A DNA stretch of 64,000 nt from Planctomycetota bacterium. Its GTDB lineage: Bacteria > Planctomycetota > PLA2 > JAEUHO01. Position numbers and translations under genes: made by a program. The stretch lies in NCBI GenBank assembly GCA_020631815.1, contig JACKGW010000004.1:186001-250000 (forward strand). Reading direction: 5' to 3'. The notes below the pieces were generated by a model. The model saw only the letters and a program-made list of their open reading frames with translations, did no database searches and had not been told where the DNA came from. Within the stretch, counting starts at the first letter, position 1. The number at the start of each line of letters is the position of its first letter. Shown here piece after piece: positions 24,514-32,573 of this stretch.

Positions 24514-25718
24514 CAGCGGTCCACCTCGCCGAGCACGATGTCCATGCTGCCGATGAGCGCCACGAGGTCGGCGATGAGCACGCCCTCGGCCACCTCCGTG
24601 ATGACGGCGATGTTGCTGTACGACGGCCCGCGGCAGCGGCAGCGGTACGCCGTGTCCTTGCCCTCGCTCACGAAGTAGCAGGCGAGCTCGCCGCGCGGGT
24701 TCTCGCCGCGCACGTAGACCTCACCCGCCGCCGGGCGGAAGCTCTTGGGCAGGTTCGCCATGACCGGACCCTCGGGCATCTGGGCCAGGGCCTGGCGGAC
24801 GATCCGCACGCTCTGCTCGACTTCCTTGGCGCGGATCCAGTGGCGCTGGAAGCAGTCGCCGAGCACGCCCGCGATCCCCGACTCGCCGTGCGGCACGTCG
24901 AAGTCGAAGCGGTCGTAGACCGAGTAGGGCGCGTCGCGGCGCAGGTCCCAGTCGACGCCCGCCGCGCGCAGGCCGGGGCCCGTCACGCCCCAGCGCACCG
25001 CCGTGTCGCGGTCGATCACGCCGATGCCGCAGGTCCGCTCCTGGAAGATGCGGTTCTCCATGAGGAGCAGGTTGTATTCGGGCAGGCGCTTCTCGACGGC
25101 AGCCAGGAAGGCGTCGAGCTCGTCGAGCCAGTCGCGCGAGAGGTCGCGCTTGACGCCGCCGATGCGCACGTAGTGGTAGAGCAGGCGACCACCGCTGATG
25201 TGGTCCAGCAGGTCCATGCCCCGCTCGCGCTCGCGGAACTGGTGCAGGAACGGCGTGAAGGCGCCCAGGTCGAGGCCGTACACGCCGATGGCCATGAGGT
25301 GGCTGAGGATGCGCTGCACCTCGGCCACGATCACGCGGATGTACTCGGCGCGCTCGGGGATCTGGATGTCGCCCAGCTGCTCGATGGCCATGCAGGCGAC
25401 GTGCTCGTTGCACATCGCTGCCAGGTAGTCCATGCGGTCCACGTACGGGACCCACTGGTAGTACGGAACGCTCTCGCCGATCTTCTCGGCGCAGCGGTGC
25501 AGGTTGCCGACGTGGGGCTGGAGCGCGCGGACGATCTCGCCGTCGGTCTTGATGACGACGCGCAGCACGCCGTGCGTGGCGGGGTGCTGCGGGCCGATGT
25601 TGAGGACCATCTCCTCGGTGCGCAGGTCGCGACCGACGAGCAGCTGGCGCTCGTGCAGCTCGTGCGCGGGCTCCGCCTCGGAGGGCGTCAGCGCGGTGGA
25701 ACGACCGTTGGTGCTCAC
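24513..25718 (-). CDS. nuoD: NADH-quinone oxidoreductase subunit D
   Basis: A 401-residue 49-kDa-type subunit at the quinone site. It shows MVLNIGPQHPATHGVLRVV, PYVDRMDYLAAMCNEH, and near the C-terminus GELACYFVSEGKDTAYRCR and LVALIGSMDIVLGEVDR. The GTG start at 25718 overlaps the nuoC stop (GTGA). The open frame extends further upstream inside nuoC, but that part is a shadow. Confidence 0.96.
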   Translation of the reverse strand: MSTNGRSTALTPSEAEPAHELHERQLLVGRDLRTEEMVLNIGPQHPATHGVLRVVIKTDGEIVRALQPHVGNLHRCAEKIGESVPYYQWVPYVDRMDYLAAMCNEHVACMAIEQLGDIQIPERAEYIRVIVAEVQRILSHLMAIGVYGLDLGAFTPFLHQFRERERGMDLLDHISGGRLLYHYVRIGGVKRDLSRDWLDELDAFLAAVEKRLPEYNLLLMENRIFQERTCGIGVIDRDTAVRWGVTGPGLRAAGVDWDLRRDAPYSVYDRFDFDVPHGESGIAGVLGDCFQRHWIRAKEVEQSVRIVRQALAQMPEGPVMANLPKSFRPAAGEVYVRGENPRGELACYFVSEGKDTAYRCRCRGPSYSNIAVITEVAEGVLIADLVALIGSMDIVLGEVDR

Positions 25719-26293
25719 AGGCCCTCCGGCGGAACGATCGGGACGCCGTGGTAGGTCGCGGGCGTCACCCAGTCCTTGCGCAGCGGGTGGCCCGGCCAGT
25801 CCTCGGGCAGCAGGATGCGACGCAGCTCTTTGCGACCCGTGAAGCGGATGCCGACGAGGTCGAACGTCTCGCGCTCGTGCCAGTCGGCGCCGGTCCAGAT
25901 GTCCATGACCGTGGGCACGTCCGGGGCACCGCGCGGCACGCGCACCTTGATGCACAGCCACGGGTCGTTCTTGGGCGTGCGCTTGCGGTACTCCGCGTCG
26001 GGCTTCTTGGCGTACGAGCAGAGGTGGTAGACGGCTTCGAGCTCGTCGTCGGCCTGCCAGTCGACGCCCGAGACGAGGTGGCAGCAGTCCATCGCCAGCC
26101 CCTCGTCGTCGCGCACCAAGCGGGCCACGGCGCGCAGCGACTCGGGCTTGACGCGGATCCAGGGGTGCTTCCCGCCCGATTCGCTGGCGACCACGGCATC
26201 GGGCAGCTCGCGCTGGATCAGGTCCAGGGCCGCCTTCGTGATGGGGTCGGCCTCGTTCGTGGAGGCGTCCCCGGCCGGGGAGGTCTTGGCCAT
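25715..26293 (-). CDS. nuoC: NADH-quinone oxidoreductase subunit C
   Basis: A 192-residue 30-kDa-type subunit. The family signature is near the C-terminus: ADWHERETFDLVGIRFTGRK, then LRRILLPEDWPGHPLRKDW. The N-terminal ~45 residues are variable, as usual. It is separate from nuoD, not fused. The ATG at 26293 is 14 bp after the nuoB stop. Confidence 0.95.
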   Translation of the reverse strand: MAKTSPAGDASTNEADPITKAALDLIQRELPDAVVASESGGKHPWIRVKPESLRAVARLVRDDEGLAMDCCHLVSGVDWQADDELEAVYHLCSYAKKPDAEYRKRTPKNDPWLCIKVRVPRGAPDVPTVMDIWTGADWHERETFDLVGIRFTGRKELRRILLPEDWPGHPLRKDWVTPATYHGVPIVPPEGL

Positions 26294-26307
26294 CGTGCGC
26301 CTCCCTC

Positions 26308-26844
26308 CTAGGCCACGCCCGACGCGAGCGCCGGCCGCGGGTCGATCTGGGTCAGGGTGCCGCCGCCGCGCTCCGCGATGCGGAACTGCAGCTTGCGGAT
26401 GGCGTCGATCAACGCCTCGGGCCGCGGCGGGCAGCCGGGCAGGTAGATGTCGACCGGCACCACGAGATCCACGCCCTGGACCACGTGGTAGCCGTACTTC
26501 ACGTAGGGGCCGCCCCCCACCGTGCACGCCCCCATCGCGATGACGTACTTGGGGTCGGGCATCTGGTCGTAGAGACGACGAACGCGCGGCGCCATCTTGT
26601 GGGTCACGGTGCCAGCCACGATCATCAGGTCGCTCTGGCGCGGCGACGCGCGGAACACACCGGCCCCGAAGCGGTCGAGGTCGTACTTGGTGGCCGCGGT
26701 GGCCATCATTTCCATGGCGCAGCAGGCCAGCCCAAAGGCCATGGGCCACAGCGCATTGCGCCGTCCCCAGTCCTTCAGCCAGTCGACCTTGGTCAGGATG
26801 ACCGACTGCTGGAGCTCGGGATCGAGATAGAGGTCGTCAGGCAC
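26308..26844 (-). CDS. nuoB: NADH-quinone oxidoreductase subunit B
   Basis: A 178-residue subunit that carries cluster N2. All four ligand cysteines are visible: the tandem pair in GLACCAMEMM, one in IAMGACTVGGG and one in YLPGCPPRPEA. The start is taken as GTG 26844 (reading PDDLYLDPELQQS), which overlaps the nuoA end by 8 bases; the frame extends upstream only as a shadow of nuoA. Confidence 0.95.
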   Translation of the reverse strand: MPDDLYLDPELQQSVILTKVDWLKDWGRRNALWPMAFGLACCAMEMMATAATKYDLDRFGAGVFRASPRQSDLMIVAGTVTHKMAPRVRRLYDQMPDPKYVIAMGACTVGGGPYVKYGYHVVQGVDLVVPVDIYLPGCPPRPEALIDAIRKLQFRIAERGGGTLTQIDPRPALASGVA

Positions 26845-27349
26845 CGGCGCCCCCCTCGTTCGATTCGGCGCTCGCGCCGGCCAGCGCGAGCTCGGCCTCG
26901 CCCTCGCCCGCCACGCGGACGGCAGAGCGGCGTGCGAAGTCGGACGTGGCGGGGTCGCCGCCCTCGGGCCGCTCGGGGGCCCAGTCGATGTCACCGCGGG
27001 CCCAGACGTAGGCCAGACCCACCATGAGCACGACGATGAACGCCCCCGCCTCGACGAAGGCCAGCATCCCGAGGCCCCGCTCCGCGAGGTCCCGGAAGAT
27101 GACGCCCCAGGGGAACAGCAGGGCCACTTCCACGTCGAAGACGACGAACATCAGGGCCACCGTGTAGAAGCGGATGTCGAACCGGACCCAGGCTTGGCCC
27201 ACGGTCGGCTCGCCGCACTCGTAGATCTCGAGCTTGTCGCCTTCGACCCGGAGCTTGGGCCGGAGGAGCTTGGCAATGACCAAGTTGAGCGCCACGAAGG
27301 CGACCCCGATCAAGGCGAAGGCAAGGAGGTTGGCGAGCTCGAAATACAA
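26837..27349 (-). CDS. nuoA: NADH-quinone oxidoreductase subunit A
   Basis: A subunit with three membrane helices and the conserved loop EIYECGEPTVGQAWVRFDIR, followed by FYTVALMFVVFDVEVALLFP. The start is uncertain: no ATG or GTG fits, and a TTG at 27349 (then YFELANLLAFAL) gives a sensible N-terminus of 170 residues in total. The C-terminal ~45 residues after the third helix are an acidic, Ala-rich extension longer than in most NuoA. It is the first gene of nuoABCDHIJKLMN. nuoE, nuoF and nuoG are not in the window. Confidence 0.9.
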   Translation of the reverse strand: MYFELANLLAFALIGVAFVALNLVIAKLLRPKLRVEGDKLEIYECGEPTVGQAWVRFDIRFYTVALMFVVFDVEVALLFPWGVIFRDLAERGLGMLAFVEAGAFIVVLMVGLAYVWARGDIDWAPERPEGGDPATSDFARRSAVRVAGEGEAELALAGASAESNEGGAGA

Positions 27350-27589
27350 GGCTTCGGCCCCCGGAACGCGGATGGTCGGCGCAGGGTAGCAGCGGGGTCC
27401 TTGCCCCCGGATCGGATTCACAGCGGTTCGCGAGGTCGTCCCGCCGCTGATGCGGCGTCTGGCGGGGCCCGGGAGATTGGGCTCGCCAAGGCGCGGTCGC
27501 GGCCCATCGCGTTCCTCGTGGCCCGGCACTGTCGGCGGGTACCATCCGCCCCGGCCCCGGCTGCCGGCCCGACCCTGGAGACCCCCCCG

Positions 27590-28801
27590 ATGCACGCCTC
27601 CCGCGCTTCGCTCGCTGCTCCCCTCGCGTTGGCCCTGGCCCTCGCGTTTCTCGTCCTGCCCGGATCTGCCCAGGCAGCCGACCCCACGCCCATGCCGGGC
27701 GTGGGCCTGGCCGAGGCCTGGCCGGGCGTGAAGTTCACCGAGCCGGTCTTCTGCGTCTCGGACGGATCGCCGGACAGCATGTTCGTCGGCGAGCAGACGG
27801 GACAGATCGTCAAGGTGGCCAAGTGGCGGGGCCAGGGCGCCGTGCCCCAGCCGACCGTCTGGCTGGACCTCAAGAGCAAGGTCGCCTACGAGGGGCAGGG
27901 CGGCCTGCTCGGCTGCGCCTTCCACCCCCAGTTCGCCCAGAACGGCCGCGTCTTCGTCAGCTACCTCGCGAAGGGCCCGGGCGGCGAGAACGCGTTCGTC
28001 CTCGTCGTCAGCGAGTTCGCCGCCACCCCCGGCGGCAGCTGCGATGGCGCCAGCGAGAAGCGCGTGCTGCAAATCGGCAAGCGCCGCAACATCCACCAGG
28101 GCGGCGGCCTGGCCTTTGGCCCCGACGGCATGCTCTACCTCGGCGTGGGCGACGGCGGCGACCCGGTCAGCCAGCAGACCGTGGGCAAGGACTTCCCCTC
28201 GCAGACGCCCAACAACCCGCTTGGCAAGATCCTGCGCATGGACGTGTCGACCGTCGGCAAGTGCGTGCCGGGCGCCGGCAACCCCTGGGCCACGGGCCAG
28301 GGCTGGATGCCCTTCATCTACGCCTACGGCTTCCGCAACCCCTGGCGCTTCGACTGGGACGCCCAGGGCCGCATGTGGACGGCCGAGCCGGGGACCAGCG
28401 GCGAGGGCTCGCGCGAGTGGGTCACCGAGATCAAGCGTGGCATGAACCACGGCTGGCCCTACTTCGAGGGCGACCGGCCGTTCGCGCAGGGCGGCGCTGC
28501 CCCGGCGGCCAACAACATGGTCATGCCGGTGCTCGTCTACCAAAGCGGCCAGCGCGCCGGCGCCGCGATCGGTGGCAAGTTCTACAAGGGCAGCCGCGTG
28601 CCGGCCTTGAAGGGCAAGTTCATCTTCATCGACTACATGCGCGGCGAGGTCTACTCGGTCGACCTCTCCAGCGGCGCGGCCAATGACTGGCGCCTGCTCG
28701 GCCAGGTGCCGGAGTGCGCTGCCGTCGGCATGGACGCCCAGGGCGAGGTCTACATCTGCAGCAACGGCAAGAACTCGATCTGGACCGTCATCCCGCGCTG
28801 A
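27590..28801 (+). CDS. Secreted PQQ-type glucose/sorbosone dehydrogenase family protein
   Basis: A 403-residue protein with a clear signal peptide (MHASRASLAAPLALALALAF up to about AQA). The rest is a six-bladed beta-propeller of the GSDH type: VFCVSDGSPDSMFVGEQTGQ, LLGCAFHPQFAQNGRVFVSY, GGGLAFGPDGMLYLGVGDGG, AYGFRNPWRFDWD and MNHGWPYFEG match conserved blades. Soluble aldose dehydrogenases of this family oxidise sugars in the periplasm with PQQ and calcium. It is divergent from nuoA across a 240-bp gap. The substrate is unknown. Confidence 0.85.
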   Translation: MHASRASLAAPLALALALAFLVLPGSAQAADPTPMPGVGLAEAWPGVKFTEPVFCVSDGSPDSMFVGEQTGQIVKVAKWRGQGAVPQPTVWLDLKSKVAYEGQGGLLGCAFHPQFAQNGRVFVSYLAKGPGGENAFVLVVSEFAATPGGSCDGASEKRVLQIGKRRNIHQGGGLAFGPDGMLYLGVGDGGDPVSQQTVGKDFPSQTPNNPLGKILRMDVSTVGKCVPGAGNPWATGQGWMPFIYAYGFRNPWRFDWDAQGRMWTAEPGTSGEGSREWVTEIKRGMNHGWPYFEGDRPFAQGGAAPAANNMVMPVLVYQSGQRAGAAIGGKFYKGSRVPALKGKFIFIDYMRGEVYSVDLSSGAANDWRLLGQVPECAAVGMDAQGEVYICSNGKNSIWTVIPR

Positions 28802-28893
28802 TCGCGAAACCGCGGACCCCGGCCGCGCGTCCTACCTGGCGCGCGGCCGCCGAGCCGCCCCCCGCTTCCCTCTCGCCCGACCGGAGACCTCCC

Positions 28894-29223
28894 ATGTCCG
28901 TCACCCTCACGCCCAAGGCCGCCGAGAAGGTGCGCCAGCTGATGGAAGACCCTGGCCAAGACGGCGCCCAGGGCCTCCGCGTGCGCGTCGCCGGCGGCGG
29001 CTGCAGCGGCCTCACCTACAAGCTCGAGCTCGAGCGCGGGCCCGAAGACAAGGACCAGGTGAGCGAAAGCGAAGGCGTTCCGATCTACGTGGACCCCAAG
29101 AGCGCGCTGTTCATCGACGGCACGCAGATCGACTACCACGAGTCGATGATGGGCAGCGGCTTCGCCTTCTCCAACCCCAACGCCAAGGGGACCTGCGGCT
29201 GCGGCACGTCGTTCACCGCGTGA
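28894..29223 (+). CDS. A-type Fe-S cluster carrier (IscA/ErpA/HesB family)
   Basis: A 109-residue protein with the three conserved cysteines of A-type carriers: one in VAGGGCSGLTYKLE and two in GTCGCGTSF at the C-terminus. The start ATG 28894 gives SVTLTPKAAEKVRQLM, typical of the family. It accepts and delivers Fe-S clusters to apo-proteins in the cytoplasm. IscA, ErpA and SufA cannot be separated by sequence alone. It follows the sugar dehydrogenase by 92 bp and precedes a hypothetical gene by 31 bp. Confidence 0.92.
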   Translation: MSVTLTPKAAEKVRQLMEDPGQDGAQGLRVRVAGGGCSGLTYKLELERGPEDKDQVSESEGVPIYVDPKSALFIDGTQIDYHESMMGSGFAFSNPNAKGTCGCGTSFTA

Positions 29224-29254
29224 GCCTCTGCTTCTCGATAGAGCCCCACGAATC

Positions 29255-29815
29255 GTGAGTGAAACCGACTCGTTGCGTGAGCTCGTGGGCCGTGTGGTCA
29301 ACCAACACGGCCCCGACTTCGAGCACTGGTTCCCCGCCAGCTTCGACTGGATGGCGGCCTGCTCCGATGCGGCCGGCATGGCGGAGCGCGCTGGAGGCGG
29401 TCGCCTCTCCGACGAGGGCGTCGCCGCCTTGGCCGCCGCCGCGGGCGAGCACTTCCGCCTCGGCTACCTGGCCGGCCTCCTCACGCTCGCCGCGATCGAC
29501 CCCTACGACGGCGACCCCGAAGGCCTCGTGGCCGAGCTCGTCGAGCCGCTCGAGGACGAGGACGAGGAGCGCTTCGGGGCGCTGGCCACGGATCACCTCG
29601 ACGCCATCGAGGCGCGGCTCGGTGGCGACCCCACGAAGCACCCGCCGGGCACCGAGCGCCTCGTGAAGCTGGCGGAGCACGCCTGGACGCCGCTCTCGAC
29701 GTGGTTCGAGAGCACGCCCAAGGGGCAGCGCACCAAGTGGCGCCCTTTCCTGCTCGCGTTCGCGCGCCTCGGCGCCGGGCTCTCCGCGCTGCGCTGGCAC
29801 CTCGCGGGCCGCTGA
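29255..29815 (+). CDS. Conserved-looking hypothetical protein, acidic and helical
   Basis: A 186-residue protein that starts at GTG 29255 (SETDSLRELVGRVV). No membrane segment or signal peptide. It is helical and acidic, with Trp-containing motifs such as HWFPASFDWMAACSD, EPLEDEDEERFGALATDH and TPLSTWFESTPKGQR. Coding is supported by codon pattern and by fit between neighbours on the same strand. No family was recognised. Confidence 0.65.
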   Translation: MSETDSLRELVGRVVNQHGPDFEHWFPASFDWMAACSDAAGMAERAGGGRLSDEGVAALAAAAGEHFRLGYLAGLLTLAAIDPYDGDPEGLVAELVEPLEDEDEERFGALATDHLDAIEARLGGDPTKHPPGTERLVKLAEHAWTPLSTWFESTPKGQRTKWRPFLLAFARLGAGLSALRWHLAGR

Positions 29816-29908
29816 CCGGGATCGAGGGGCGGCGCAGTCCCGCCCGGTGAGGCGCGAGCCCCGGCGAGGCGTATCCTCCGCGCTTTCCCGTCTCTCCCCG
29901 GAGGTCCC

Positions 29909-30880
29909 ATGAGCGAGAACGGCGTCGAGAAGGTGGTGATCATCGGGTCCGGCCCCGCGGGCTGGACCGCTGCGATCTACGCGGCACGCGCGAACTTGGA
30001 CCCGCTCGTCTTCGAGGGCTTCCCCACGCAGGAGATGATCCCGGGCGGCCAGCTGATGTTCACGACCGAGGTCGAGAACTTCCCCGGCTACCCGAACGGC
30101 GTGACGGGCCAGGAGATGATGGCCGACTTGAAGGCCCAGGCCGTGCGCTTCGAGACGCGCGTCATCACCGACGACATCGTCAAGTGCGACTTCAGCCAGC
30201 GCCCCTTCGTCCTGGAGAGCGGCGAGAACGGCACCGTCCGCGCGCACACGGTCATCCTCGCGACGGGCGCCAAGGCCAAGTGGCTCGGCATCGAGAACGA
30301 GAAGCGTCTCGCCATGAGCGGCGGCGGCGTCAGCGCCTGCGCGGTGTGTGACGGCGCCCTGCCCGTGTTCCGCGACCAGCACCTCGTGGTGGTCGGCGGT
30401 GGCGACACGGCCATGGAAGAGACCGACTACCTCACGAAGTACGCCGGCAAGGTGACGCTCGTGCACCGCCGCGACGAGTTCCGCGCGTCCAAGATCATGC
30501 AGGACCGCGTGCTGAACAACCCGAAGGTCGAAGTGGCCTGGAACAGCCAGGTGACCGAGGTCTTCGGTGATCAGATGATCACCAGCGTCGAGCTGACCGA
30601 CACCAACACGGGCGCCAAGCGCACCCTCGACGTGAAGGGCCTCTTCATCGCGATCGGCCACAAGCCCAACACCGACTTCCTGGGCGGCCAGATCACGACC
30701 GACGAGACCGGCTACATCACGCTGGCCGAGCCCGGCACCACCAAGACCAACATCCCCGGCGTCTTCGCCGTGGGCGACGTGGCCGACAAGGTCTACCGCC
30801 AGGCCATCACCGCCGCCGGCACCGGCTGCATGGGCGCGCTGGACGCCGAGCGGTATCTCGCCGCCGAAGGCGTCCACTAG
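29909..30880 (+). CDS. trxB: Thioredoxin reductase
   Basis: A 323-residue flavoprotein that reduces thioredoxin with NADPH in the cytoplasm. The FAD motif is VVIIGSGPAGWTAAIYAARA. The redox-active pair is Cys144-Ala-Val-Cys147 in SACAVCDGALP, where most homologues have CATC. The NADPH motif is VVVGGGDTAMEE, and the second FAD motif is IPGVFAVGDVADKVYRQ. The ATG at 29909 follows CCGGAGG. A structured repeat starts 35 bp after the stop. Confidence 0.95.
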   Translation: MSENGVEKVVIIGSGPAGWTAAIYAARANLDPLVFEGFPTQEMIPGGQLMFTTEVENFPGYPNGVTGQEMMADLKAQAVRFETRVITDDIVKCDFSQRPFVLESGENGTVRAHTVILATGAKAKWLGIENEKRLAMSGGGVSACAVCDGALPVFRDQHLVVVGGGDTAMEETDYLTKYAGKVTLVHRRDEFRASKIMQDRVLNNPKVEVAWNSQVTEVFGDQMITSVELTDTNTGAKRTLDVKGLFIAIGHKPNTDFLGGQITTDETGYITLAEPGTTKTNIPGVFAVGDVADKVYRQAITAAGTGCMGALDAERYLAAEGVH

Positions 30881-31395
30881 CCATCGGTGCGAGCGCCGGC
30901 CTGCGTGCGTGCAGGCGGCTCGCCGGATGCTCGGTCCCGCGCCACCATCGGCTCCTCGAGTGAACAGACCACGAGTCGTCGCCGATGGTGGCGCGCTACC
31001 GTCGCCCCGACGACCCGATCCGTGTCGCCAGTACCCTGAGCGAAAGGCAACTGGGGCGGGCAGCTGGAGCCGCTCAGAACGTTGATCAGCGCGGGCCGCC
31101 GTCCCGCTGACGTCGCAAGTCGTCGCGGACGGGCTCGGGCACCGTCGGTTCGTCGATGGCCCAGGCGCGCAGCCGGCAGGTGCCCGGCTCCTTGCGGCGG
31201 AGCGGCTACGCCGCGACGCACGCGAGGTGCCGGGCTCCGCTGGCGGGCCTGCGACGGCGGGCAGTCCTCTCGCGTTCGCAGGCGAGCAGGTCTGCCCCCG
31301 GCCGACCGAGGCCCAGGGGAGCCGGGCACGCGGCCCGCGTCACTGCGCTCCGCCGCCGCGAGCCGGGCACCTGGGCGCGGCATAGACTCCCGCTG
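30881..31395. other. Intergenic region with dispersed hairpin element
   Basis: About 515 bp between trxB and the desulfurase-like gene. Bases 30916-31020 are one copy of the dispersed hairpin. The remaining ~370 bp are G+C-rich; the open frames across them have Arg-rich shadow composition, and no gene is supported. Confidence 0.5.
30916..31020 (+). repeat. Dispersed 105-bp hairpin element, copy 1
   Basis: About 90 percent identical (10 differences in 105) to 50975-51079 in the opposite orientation. The core is a 15-bp perfect stem, GCGCCACCATCGGC with GCCGATGGTGGCGC plus one more closing pair, around a 28-base loop that contains CTCG and CGAG able to form an inner stem. It lies 35 bp after the trxB stop. 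Relative to the gene before it, the orientation equals that of copy 2. It may be a 3' RNA element, a REP-like repeat or a terminator-type structure without a U-run. Confidence 0.75.
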
Positions 31396-32568
31396 ATGGC
31401 GGCGCCGATCTACTTGGACCATGCGAGCGCGGCGCCGCTTCGCGACGAAGTGCGCGAGGCGATCGCGCCGTGGGCCGGGGAGCGGTTCGGGCATCCCGGC
31501 GCACGCGGGCACCCGATCGGCTGGGCCGCGGAGGCGGCGATCGAGGCTGCGCGCGCGCAGGTCGCCGATCTACTGGGGGCCGAGCCGCCCGAGATCGTGT
31601 TCACGAGTGGCGGGACGGAGGCCGACAACCTCGCCGTGCTCGGCGCCGCCGGCGCACGGGTGGGCCAGCCGCGCCACGTGATTGCGTCGGCGGTCGAGGG
31701 TCTGCCCGTCCTGGACGCCGTGAAGCGTCTGGCTCGCGAGGGCGTGGAGACCACGCTCCTCCCCGTGGACAGAGATGGCCTCGTGGCGGCCGACGCGCTC
31801 GCGGCGGCGCTTCGCGACGACACGGTGTTGGTCGCGATCCAAGCCGCCAGCTCCGAGATCGGCACCGTGCAGGACGTCGCCACGTTGGGTGCGCTGTGTC
31901 GTGAGCGCGGCGCGCTGCTGCACGTGGACGCCACGGCCGCCGCCCCGTGGATGCGGCTCGCGCTGGCCGACGCCCCCATCGACCTGTTGTCGATCACCGG
32001 CGAGACGCTCGGCGCGCCGGGCGGCATCGGTGCGCTGTACGTACGTCGCTCGCGCCCCCGGGTGCGCCTGCTTCCGCAGCTGGTGGGTGGCGCGCAGGAA
32101 GGTGGACGCCGTCCGGGCTTTGCCAACGTGTTGGGCGCCGTGGGCCTCGGCGCCGCCTGCGCTGCCGTCGATGCCCATGGCGAGGTCGACGCGCGCACGG
32201 CGCGGGATCGGCGGGACGCCTTGCACGAGACGATCAGGAGCCGCGTCACCGACGTGGCCCTGGTCGGCCACGCAAGTGCGCGCTTGCCCAATCACCTCGC
32301 CCTGGAGGTGCGCGGCGTCGAGGGCGAGAGCTTGCTGGTCGGCGCACCCCAGGTCGCGATGGCCACGGGCTCGGCCTGCTCCAGCGCGACGCTCGAGACG
32401 AGCCACGTGTTGGCCGCCATCGGCTTGGACCGCGCTCGCGCGTCTACCGTCGTGCGCCTCACGACGGGCGCGGAAACGACGGCGGACGAGATCGCGCGCG
32501 CGGCGGACGTGCTGGTCGAGGCCGTCGCACGTCTGCGCAGCTTCGGCGCCACGAGTGGAGGGGCCTGA
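31396..32568 (+). CDS. Cysteine desulfurase homologue lacking the PLP lysine
   Basis: A 390-residue fold-type-I aminotransferase-like protein closest to NifS/IscS: PIYLDHASAAPLRDEVREA at the N-terminus, EIVFTSGGTEADNLAVLGAA, LLHVDATAAAP, GAPGGIGALYVRRSRP, and ATGSACSSATLETSH with Cys at 328, the position of the IscS persulfide cysteine. The PLP-site residues are changed: the SGHK motif reads ITGET, so Lys is Thr204; the His that stacks on PLP (EH) is Gly102; the Gln after HVDA is Ala; NNEIG is ASSEIG. It is probably unable to bind PLP in the normal way, yet the frame is intact. Start ATG 31396. The ABC-F gene follows by 5 bp. Confidence 0.85.
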   Translation: MAAPIYLDHASAAPLRDEVREAIAPWAGERFGHPGARGHPIGWAAEAAIEAARAQVADLLGAEPPEIVFTSGGTEADNLAVLGAAGARVGQPRHVIASAVEGLPVLDAVKRLAREGVETTLLPVDRDGLVAADALAAALRDDTVLVAIQAASSEIGTVQDVATLGALCRERGALLHVDATAAAPWMRLALADAPIDLLSITGETLGAPGGIGALYVRRSRPRVRLLPQLVGGAQEGGRRPGFANVLGAVGLGAACAAVDAHGEVDARTARDRRDALHETIRSRVTDVALVGHASARLPNHLALEVRGVEGESLLVGAPQVAMATGSACSSATLETSHVLAAIGLDRARASTVVRLTTGAETTADEIARAADVLVEAVARLRSFGATSGGA

Positions 32569-32573
32569 GCACG

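Noticed and set aside
26837..28543. 568-residue minus-strand frame extending nuoA upstream through the sugar dehydrogenase gene
   Set aside because: The extension is antisense to a secreted enzyme with a clear signal peptide; only the last 170 residues are NuoA.
30881..31395. Possible extra N-terminus for the desulfurase homologue (frame open from 31156)
   Set aside because: The added residues are Arg-rich shadow; ATG 31396 gives the normal family N-terminus.
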